DNA of 64,000 nucleotides from Chaunax sp. Z400. Taxonomy: Eukaryota > Chordata > Actinopteri > Lophiiformes > Chaunacidae. Under the pieces are notes generated by a model. It ran no database searches, had not been told where the DNA came from, and saw only the letters and a list, made by a program, of their open reading frames with translations. This document shows, piece after piece, positions 56,401 to 64,000 of this stretch (the stretch's first letter is position 1; each line of letters opens with the position of its first letter). The translations under genes were made by a program, and so were the position numbers. The stretch lies in the NCBI GenBank assembly GCA_037577475.1, contig CM075192.1, forward strand, positions 8,206,408 to 8,270,407, in the 5' to 3' direction.

Positions 56401-58956
56401 AGTAATCTAATCTGAGTCTGTTTAGGGGTCCTTGACATGAAAGTTTGGGAATCGCTGACTTCAATGATTAATCGATCAAAATTGTTTACCAAATATTTTT
56501 TTGTAGATCAACTAATCAACTCTACTGATGGTCACTTACATCACTAAACAGACTAAGGTTTATTGAAAGTAAATCACGTAACAAACTTAACTACTAACCA
56601 ATATTTTTGTTGTCTTGAAAAATTGACACTTAATAACTACTGGCTAGTGGTCTAATTTCCCAATTGTCTACATTTAAATTCCCTAAACGCTTCCCGCCCA
56701 TTGGTTTTCATCCATCTGTCTGTTGGTGGGCCACAGACAGTGAGACACTACACACTGTTAATTAACACCTGTCACAGACGGACATGCAGTTGAGGTTTAC
56801 AACGTGCCCAAACATGCAGATGATTGATTGGCCATCTACAGCCACAAAGCATCAGCCCACTCCAATATGTCCACAGCCACTCACAGATGTTCAAATCTGC
56901 TGCAGTGACACCATGTCTGCATTCATCTGCATGACACATACAATAACAAGAGGTTTCCCTACTGAGCAGAGGGCGTACCTGTTTCATGAAAACACAAAGG
57001 AGGAGGGAGGAGAGTGTCTCAGTCCTGACAGCTGAACGGCAGACCTCAAACACAAATCCTACAATAACTGTCAGATCATGTCTTTCCTGTTTCCTTTGCT
57101 TTGATGGACATTTTTACTAATTAAATAACATAAAAATGAGGTGTCCTGCTAAAAAGATTAGACCAACTCCATCTAAATTAAATGCAAATGCTATATTGAA
57201 TCTGTTTTCAGCTAAATATACAAATAAGTGATATCAATAAGGTATAATATCAAATTTAAAAACACCTCTGGGATTAATCCATCCACCTTTTCCTTGTCCC
57301 CAGTGACTGTAGAGATACTAACTTTCACCTAGATTCACCTGGGTGCCAACACGTGTCACACTGGAAACCAGTGCATGGCTGGGAGAGGTGGCCCACTGAG
57401 CACACCAGACAAGAACTGCACCCAAACCTCAGCTCTCAGCGCCGCATCTGTCCATACAGAAGAAAAACGTCATCATGAGCTCACACTGCTGACATCACCA
57501 CCACTAATCCCATCAAACATATTTCTTCCTTTGTTCTCCTGCATGGACTTTTACACATCATGACCTCTCAGCAGCGTTGTGCTTGAAATGTGTGCAGGCA
57601 CACGCACACACACACACAACACAAGCAAGAGTTTCAGTCCTATAATTTGTGTCCAGTTTGAGGTGAAACACAAAAAGCTGACAGGGCAATTTTTGATTGA
57701 CAGACGAACCCATTTTCTAAATTAGGGGTTTACTTTTAAACCGTCACTCACGTGGAAGAATTTTCCTTCAACAGATTCTCTCATTCAGATGCTAAAATGA
57801 CACAGTCTGGCTTTTCAGTGCATTTCCTCTGATAAGGCTGGTCTGTCTGTTACAGAGACACCGAGGTTTCGCTCTGTTGGTGACTCCACAGCTCCATGTG
57901 TGTTACACGTGAGCAGAAAGGACACAGTGTGGCTTATGTAAAGTGTGTAATTCATGTTTTGGTTAAAGTACCTAATAGAATAATAGAAGCTGCAATAAAT
58001 ACTTCTGCTTTTGGACATCATCCCTCTGCTGAGACCTCCTTGCTCACTAGATTTCTTTCACAACTCACACACTTTGTGGAATCTCAAATGAAAAATAGAA
58101 AGCTGCAAACAGAGAATGGTTTGAAAGAGAGAAAAAAATATATTCTGATGTTGGGTCCCATTAATCATTTGTCCAAGCTTCTTCCTCCTGGTGCTACCAG
58201 AAAGCTGAGCAAGCAGTAAAGATCAGACTGAGTCAGCTGGGGCATGAGCTGTGCTGAATGGGGTCCTCAGGGCTCCACACTGGCACACTGGTGAAAAGGT
58301 GTTTGTGTATAACACCTAAACTGAGTGTATCCGATTGGAGCACTCTCTTTTCAGTGCAATTTTAAAATCGACATCGCTAAAATGAACACGACACAAGGCC
58401 CGGTCCTCTGCAGTGTTTCCCCTACCATTCATTTGGAGGGGCAGCCAGCCTTCCCCCCAGGAAGCAATCCCTGCCCCAAGCACTGGTATAGTTGCACCCA
58501 CTGAAAAGCATAGGAAGACAGGCTTTGACCCATCTTGCCTGTCTGAGAGGAAATACACTTCCTGGCTCTACAAGACAGATAGAGGTATGGTTTGGTGTAA
58601 AAGTTTTTTTTTAATTACAATTAACTACACCATACATTTTGAAACACTTAAACCACAATTTAAGTCAAGTATTATGCATCCAGAGGAAAAATAAGATAAT
58701 AGAGAGAGTAATAATGAGAGTTTGGAGATCAAGTCTGGGCAAGCAATGAGATAAAATTCATATTACTTGGTCTCCTGTAGGCAAGAATAAACTCAACTCT
58801 GAACAATCAGGTACTCACACGGGTTTTCCAGCAAGACTGGTGTGGACATGCATCTGGAAGTCTGGATATTTGGAGGCCAAGTAACCAAAGTCCGGTGGTT
58901 TGTCTTTGTAGCGGTTCCGGGGATGCATGGATTTATTCAGGGCCATGACCAGATCA
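37765..58956 (-). CDS. mettl16: METTL16, RNA N6-adenosine methyltransferase
   Basis: METTL16 methylates U6 snRNA A43 and MAT2A 3' UTR hairpins using SAM, and helps tune SAM synthesis. Coding exons, in gene order (the first holds the start codon at 58946): 58956-58819, 51338-51151, 50561-50421, 49649-49534, 49319-49177, 46085-46016, 43818-43729, 38732-38559, 38442-37765. All junctions are GT-AG and in phase, giving 575 aa (human 562). Motifs: N-terminal MALNKSMHPRNRYKDKPPDF, the RNA-binding module; SAM-site DIGTGASCIYPLLGA (about 104-118); catalytic NPPF in DFCMCNPPFFANQ (about 180-183); and C-terminal VCR sequence QHFLFKCLLNV and EMHWVEGQNKDLMNQLCTY. Key catalytic residues are intact, so activity is expected. 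The linker between the VCR halves is low-complexity and diverged, as in other vertebrates. Confidence 0.96.
39243..39543. repeat. 20-bp minisatellite, about 15 copies
   Basis: The unit is GGGGAATGATGTCAARCAAA, with R mostly A and in some units G. The first and last units instead carry the flank GTCACACACTGGGGAATGATG. It lies in mettl16 intron 8. Confidence 0.95.
40290..40365. repeat. Short teleost repeat fragment
   Basis: AATCAGAATCAGCTTTAACG followed by ACAAGAATGTGAAAGCATAC resembles the start of a common fish repeat (AATCAGAATCAGCTTTATTGG type). It is in mettl16 intron 8. Confidence 0.4.
43819..46015. other. mettl16 intron 7 (2.2 kb)
   Basis: Holds the repeat block at 45330-45790 and, near 44465-44495, GGTTGGGGAAACACTG, the complement of a CAGTGTTTCCCC transposon terminus also seen at 58414. 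Nothing coding. Confidence 0.5.
45330..45790 (+). mobile_element. Teleost interspersed repeat and LINE-type tail
   Basis: 45330-45540 resembles a common fish repeat (TAATGTGTAGGATTCAG, GCCATGTTGCACCACCA, CAGAACGGACAAACCA). 45750-45790 has the LINE-type tail CCTTGGGGATCAATAAAGTA followed by TTTATTC/TATC repeats. The family assignment is from memory of patterns only. Confidence 0.45.
48340..49078 (+). pseudogene. LINE reverse-transcriptase fragment (L2-like)
   Basis: Broken frames encode RT motifs: FLDLTKAFDMVDHYLVLDKL, GVPQGSSLGPSPFSIFINDL, YADDSVIY (catalytic YADD), and farther on SINCFTLQVRKRLISQLILP. Frameshifts and a deletion separate the pieces. It is a dead non-LTR retrotransposon copy, antisense to mettl16, in intron 6. 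Confidence 0.85.
49534..49649 (-). CDS. mettl16: mettl16 exon 5: catalytic NPPF motif
   Basis: Encodes VKVPKKTLLMDALKEDTEIV then YDFCMCNPPFFANQLEAK. NPPF is the N6-adenine methyltransferase signature that orients the target adenine. It is intact. Confidence 0.95.
52590..52671. mobile_element. Tc1-like MITE forming a near-perfect hairpin
   Basis: The arms TACACTACCAGTCAAATG... and ...TTTTGACTGGTACTGTA are reverse complements over about 38 bp with few mismatches and a loop of a few bases. The end sequence CAGTCAAAAGTTTGGACACA is a familiar teleost Tc1/mariner terminus. It lies in mettl16 intron 2. Confidence 0.8.
54220..54425 (+). mobile_element. L2-like LINE 3' tail
   Basis: GGCCCTATATAAATAAAG followed by ATTATTATAATTAT is the typical tail of fish L2-type elements. 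It is in mettl16 intron 2. Confidence 0.5.
58819..58956 (-). CDS. mettl16: mettl16 first coding exon
   Basis: Acceptor ATATCAG (to 58957) is followed ten bases later by ATG at 58946 and MALNKSMHPRNRYK. Donor GTGAGT begins at 58818, leaving a split Val codon that is completed in the next exon 7.5 kb away. Confidence 0.93.
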
Positions 58957-59261
58957 CTGATATTAGAGAGGGGCAGAAAGAGACATGAGCATGAAATGAA
59001 CTAGAGTGAACTTGAAGCATCAGCAGACACAAACCAAATTAGATTGGTACTCCGCCAACTCTCTGTCATTAAAACCAGAGCAGAGGATAGTTAGCAGGAG
59101 CTAGTTTGGAGCAGTAAGCTAACATTTTAAGCTAATGTGTAACCGGTTTTGTTTCTGCCTACCTGTATGGCGTTTTTCCTTGTTCTTTTAAAATCTGTTA
59201 ATATTCTGGGGATGGCTGTAATGGAGGGAACAACTTTGTAGAAACCGCTCACACAACTCAC

Positions 59262-59320
59262 GTTGTCCAAACGTTGCGCATTCTGTGCAACTCTCTTCCT
59301 GGATGCCTTGACGTCACCTC
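59262..59320 (-). promoter_or_regulatory. Probable mettl16 promoter and untranslated exon 1
   Basis: A full palindromic CRE, TGACGTCA (59309-59316), an ETS-like AGGAAG and a strong donor (AAC|GTGAGTTG at 59261) lie 300 bp upstream of exon 2. Vertebrate METTL16 has a non-coding first exon, which fits. The exact transcription start cannot be read. Confidence 0.5.
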
Positions 59321-59654
59321 CTACGCCGATGCGTTTCAACGTCATCAAGGAAGTGATTCCCATGAAAATGAGTTCTGAGTTAACTTTTTGAAAATAAATA
59401 AATAAGCAAAATCCCCCAGTCCGTTCTTATGCAAAATGATTATTCCTTTATTACTCAACATTACAAATCCAACTTAAAGCTCTTAAGCTGTCTGTTCAAA
59501 ATGGTATAATATAATTTGAATGTAATGACCCAAATATCAATTTTATTGTAGGTAAATGACTTCACAGGAAATTCTTCTTAAAGCCTTTCGTCCTTAATAT
59601 TTTAGTTTAACTCAATTTATACCTATACATTTTGAATTCACTTTGCTTTTACAT

Positions 59655-60492
59655 CAGGGGTGTTGCTAGACGTAAAGCTCTGCTGGGGTACAGGCCACCA
59701 TAACCCAAATCACAATGTTTTTCCTTGAATGCCTGCTGTATGTATGAAATGTGTTATATAATGCACTGTATAAACTACCCTTGCTTAGCCCACTAATACA
59801 TTATAATGTTGCTGAAACTGAAACAACCACTGGTAAAGGTAAAAATATATAAATGTTAATCTTCATGAAAAATTTATGTCAACATATCATAGAATTCTCA
59901 ATGTGATTTTATGGCAAGTATTTTCGTGACAAAAAAAGCTTCATATCTTCTTTTAATCCAGGAGATCCTTGCCCTTTCGTCTGTAAATTAACATTTATAT
60001 TTGATAATGCTAAGCCTCAGACAGTGCAAATATTTAACTTTTTAAATGTCATATTAGAGCTATTCTGATGTAAAGCCAGGAGGCCGCTTCTGGGTTGGTC
60101 CAATATTTACCCAGCAGTTGCATTAAAAGCAACCAGTTTTTTTCAACCTAACCTGCAAATCTTGTTTTATCACTAAAATAGGATAATCTGTATTATGTAA
60201 AAATTTCTAATCCCATCATATTAGCATACCTAAATGCTATTCTTGTTTTGCACTGATACATGCATTTCTGAGTGTGTGCAGTAGTGCACCAGGTAGGACA
60301 TGCACATTGCAGTGATTGAATGTGCGTGCTGTGGAGTTTGAACTGCAAGGTGCACGCCTCAGAGTTTGCATTTTGGGTAAAGCTGTAAAATAATTGTTTC
60401 CATTATTGATCAAAATGAATCCACTACTAAATATAGGAGTAGATCACTACTAGGGCACATGCCCCAGTAAAATGGTTCTAGCGACACCCCTG
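59655..60492. mobile_element. hAT-like element with degraded target duplication
   Basis: It starts CAGGGGTGTTGCTAGA and ends TCTAGCGACACCCCTG, matching at 15 of 16 positions as inverted repeats. Flanks TTTTACAT and CTTTACAC agree at 6 of 8. It is 838 bp with no transposase ORF. Confidence 0.7.
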
Positions 60493-63400
60493 CTTTACAC
60501 AAAAAACGTTGAATGGAAAAAAATGATATAGGTATTTCAGCTGTTGATAATAATTTTACTGACCCAACTTCAAATGAATTGTAACTCGCAAATACAAAGT
60601 TGAAATTTAAAGTTTGGTCCAATGTACCATTGTTAACATACAAAGGCATTCAGTACAGTGACTAACAGCTATGAACAAATAAGCCGGACGACACAGATGC
60701 AATTTTCTTCTTTTATTATGTCGCAAACAATTATGACATCCAGTTATATTGTATAACAGATTGCTGAGTGAAAAGTGACACCATAGTGGTGAAAAACATC
60801 ATGAGCTCTTCTGTAGGAGCTTGTTGTGCAGTCTGAAGGCCTCTGATGTGGTTCACAGGCACATTACAGAGGACAAGTGGACTTGAGACCAGAGGAAAAA
60901 AACCTACAGACAGTTTAACTCGTCAGTCCCCTCATACACCAGACCAGAGTAGCACAGGGATTGCTTGAGACCTGTGAATGGCAAAAGGGGGATTTCTTCA
61001 ACAGGGAGCACATTTGCATACAACACCAGCAAGCGTGTTGTTGTTTCTTTTCTTCCACTGATCCTTACAAGAGAAACAGGACACACATCCTGAAACTTTC
61101 AATTGACATTTTATGGTCCGGTATGTCATAAGATGATTGTGAAGAGACTAGTGTCCTTTTCAAAAGTTGGTCACACAGTGTTGGACCAACAAAAGGAGAC
61201 TGATTTGTCAAGATAAACGTCTATTTTTGGCTTCAGCTAGAACATTGAACACATTGGCATCTTTTTTCAGTCATGCCAAATTATACTACAAAATCAGCTG
61301 ATTCTCCACCCTCAGAAGTTAGGACAGAGAGAACTGTTTGTAGAAAAAAATAAGACCTCTGTAAGGGGGCACAAACCAAAGGGAGACATGAGTACTATTC
61401 CCTGAAAGAGAGAGTTTCTCCAATGAGTCATCCTAGTCTGCCACAATCCCATTGCATTTACAGAAAAAGCATCATACACGCACAACAAAACCACCCTTTC
61501 TACAACCAGTGAACAGAGCCGCCTGAACCCAGTTAAGCATGTTTGCTTTCCCATCTGGGACATGATTGCTAAAACTAAGTTTTATGATAATTATGTTGCT
61601 AGAGCCAACATCTGGTCAGATTAGGTAAATTTAGACTGGATGGCTAGCCTGGCTCTATCCAAGTAACATATCTAGGTGTCATGACATCTGGGTTATCAAC
61701 TGTACCGTAGTGAGATTCACTCACTTATCTCCTTTACAAAAATAAAGACCCTAACATTTTTTTTCTTGCAAATGTTGTAATTTTAAGGAAAATTCTTAAT
61801 TCATAGATGTCGGTTTTCTAAAATGAACACCAATATAACTGTGTCCCCTTATGACTCATGACATTTTTGCTAAACTCTGAAAGTTATGGAAAAATCTAGT
61901 ATTTTCACAAAGGTTAAAATTGCACTGCAGCAAGTGGTGACTCCAGTAAGTTAGTGGTTTCAGTTGAGAAATATCCCACCACATAATCCAGCTTTAAATC
62001 TATTTGTATTGATATTCTCATTTAACTCTCTCTGCAAGATTGGAAATACACTTATTTTCCAAAAAGTGGCTCGCAGGAACACTTTCTAGCCTGATTCTTC
62101 AAACTAACTGGTCTCTGATAGGAGGGTCTCCACTATGTATGGTTTTATCAGTGTACTGTTCTGACAGCTCTGCCTCTGGTGCAGGTTTACATGCAGCAGT
62201 GCTACATCAACAGGCCACAATAGGCCCACCGTAGCCACAGGCATGAGATTGAGCTGATCACCACATCCGGTTCACACAGGAAGAGGAAAAACATGACAAA
62301 GAAGCAAAGATAAGAAGATCAGTTAAACAGTGGAATTCTTTATTAGCCAAGAACTGCATTGGAATGAAAAGCTAATCAGAAATTATAGGTTTATGCATTT
62401 ATCATCATAAAATGTAATCTTTGATCATCATTAAATGACCAAAGATTTAGTGAAAACAGGGATGTGCAAGATTAATGAATCACCTTGTCTGCTACACTTA
62501 GAAGCAAGATGTTTCATTGTTTGTCCTCCAAGGGGAATGGAATGGTTGCTTCTACAGTATTGACTGGTTTAGTTATTTTCCAGTCTTACCAAAAACTCTT
62601 CCCGTTTTAAAGTTTGAGGAAAGCCACTCAGAAGACGTTTGCATACATATGGGGTGATCTGTGTGGCTTGTCTGTAGAGATTCATGCTGCCCTGGCTTTA
62701 GCATTCTCCTCATATCTGATCCAGGAGCAGTTACTGCCTCTTAACAGTGACGAGCTCCTTACAACCAAAAACCTCCCTGCATCAGATCCCTAGCAGACAA
62801 AAACAGCATGTCACTTAGCATGTCTGCTGCTAGCATCTCCTCACTAATGCTAAATTCCCATCCAGTTCATCATTTGGTGTGATAATACAAAACTGTCAAA
62901 TCTCTTAATAACAAGGTGAATTTACATTTCATATTTTCACAGAAAACTGATTTTTTTTTTTTATCAAATCCTTTTTTTATCAAGAGGAACATTTTTTTTC
63001 ACCCCGCAGAATTTAGAGATTTTTGCACATCCCAGATATCAAACCCAGGGGGCTCACTTCGACTCCTCATCATGCCTTTTATGTTTTGTCTTCAGCAGGT
63101 TTATTTCAAACAATGCTCATGTTTTCGATTTCAGAGGTGCAATTGGGACAAATGAGTATCTTCTGACTTTATATAATTCCATTTGTACATCAAATCCTGC
63201 CAAGACTTACTGGTGTACACAAGCTTCAGTTCAACAAAAGTCTGTCATGCAAGATCACATGAAATTCTCTCTTAAAGAATGATATATCCAAGGTCTTCAT
63301 CAAGTGCTAGAGATACACAAACCTAATCCCAGAACTCTGCTCAGGTGTTACTTTGACCCAGGACACATAAACCTGCTTTCTACACGTGTGCCGCCATGAT

Positions 63401-63766
63401 AGGAGTACAAAGTTGTTTATAAGCCCCCAAGGTCCAAGGACAACATTTGAGAAATTCATATATACAGCCATTAAAAATATTACCTAGTTCCAAATGAAGA
63501 GAAATGGTATGCACACTCGAGAAATGATGTTATAAAGCTACAGATTATTTCAAAAACGAAGCCCCAGACACTCGTATCTCATCACATCATAGAAGCTTTT
63601 CTCGCCTTCTCTCTCGAAGGTTTCACCTAGCTAGGCACCAACAGACTACGACGGTGAAGGAAAGAAACAACAGAGAAAAAATCCTAAATAAAAAAATAGA
63701 CAAAAGAAATCTTACACATAAAGACACTGTCATTTCTTAAATTATCAGTTTTTAGTGCCCTACATT
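60493..63766. other. Distal non-coding sequence
   Basis: AT-rich, without recognised exons. Minus-strand AATAAA occurs near 60715 and 62345. It may be the long 3' UTR of the possible exon at 63767, but this is unproven. Confidence 0.4.
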
Positions 63767-63844
63767 TTACACCCGGTCAAAAACATCTGCCTTCAGGTAG
63801 TCGGTAAGGCAGATGACCAGCCCCTTGGTAAACCTATGGTACTT
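63767..63844 (-). CDS. Possible last coding exon of an unidentified gene
   Basis: On the minus strand, after an in-frame TAG that could be a splice acceptor, 25 codons read KYHRFTKGLVICLTDYLKAD then VFDRV and TAA. Third positions are mostly G or C, unlike the AT-rich surroundings, which suggests real coding sequence. The pyrimidine tract before the TAG is poor. I do not recognise the protein. If real, the 3-kb stretch down to AATAAA near 60715 would be its 3' UTR, and the gene lies beyond the window. Confidence 0.3.
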   Translation of the reverse strand, partial: KYHRFTKGLVICLTDYLKADVFDRV

Positions 63845-64000
63845 CTAGACGTTATGTAAATTTACAGTATACAATTTTGGATTACCATGCAAGAATACTT
63901 TTTTGTGTAACATTTAATAGGTCGATCTACATCCAGGAATAATTTACATAAAAAGACAATAGTTGTTGAACCAGAGAGAGCTATGGGCAAATAACCGTGG

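Larger units (their letters stand above)
51339..58818. other. mettl16 intron 2 (7.5 kb)
   Basis: Contains the Tc1-like hairpin (52590), an L2-like tail (54220), a CCTCC-type repeat fragment near 55575, and a transposon-terminus-like CAGTGTTTCCCCTACCATT at 58414. No additional exon was recognised. Confidence 0.6.

Overview
The window is vertebrate nuclear DNA, most likely a percomorph teleost. The evidence is multi-exon genes with GT-AG introns that encode recognisable vertebrate proteins, long (TC)n, (TG)n and (GA)n microsatellites, and many fish-type repeats (small hAT elements with 8-bp target duplications, tRNA-derived SINEs, a Tc1-like hairpin, L2-like LINE pieces). I see no prokaryotic, viral or CRISPR content. 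Nearly all track ORFs shorter than about 100 codons are noise or antisense shadows of real exons.

Layout. 1-3360 is repeat-rich upstream sequence. 3414-14522 (+) is a complete septin-4 gene, 13 coding exons in my model, with an alternative early 3' end at 12530. 14736-16640 separates two convergent genes and holds one clean MITE. 35666-18687 (-) is mnt, the MAX-binding bHLH-zipper repressor, in six coding exons with a 10.1-kb intron 4. 35900-37400 is the mnt upstream region and the end of the next gene. 58956-37765 (-) is mettl16, the U6/MAT2A RNA m6A methyltransferase, in nine coding exons plus a probable untranslated first exon near 59262. 59320-64000 holds a degraded hAT element and, at the far edge, a possible last coding exon of another minus-strand gene.

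All three gene models were assembled by joining exons at visible splice sites and keeping the phase. Each gives an uninterrupted protein close to the length I recall for the human orthologue: septin-4 534 aa (505 from an internal Met), MNT 595 aa, METTL16 575 aa. mnt and mettl16 are neighbours on human 17p13.3, whereas septin-4 lies on 17q, so the three-gene block is a fish arrangement or a rearrangement. The genes do not form one pathway: septin-4 is a cytoskeletal GTPase, MNT represses MYC/MAX targets, and METTL16 controls SAM homeostasis and U6 modification.

The most notable observations are in septin-4. Exon 12 can be read past its donor into a histidine-rich tail that would replace the C-terminal coiled coil. 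Its nearest poly(A) signals lie in a transposon remnant. A second histidine-rich block is in exon 3. One intron uses a GC-AG boundary with an in-frame GT competitor. Elsewhere there is a CTCF-like site joined to an octamer in the mnt 3' UTR, CACGTG boxes around the mnt start, and several TE insertions whose boundaries can be fixed to the base.
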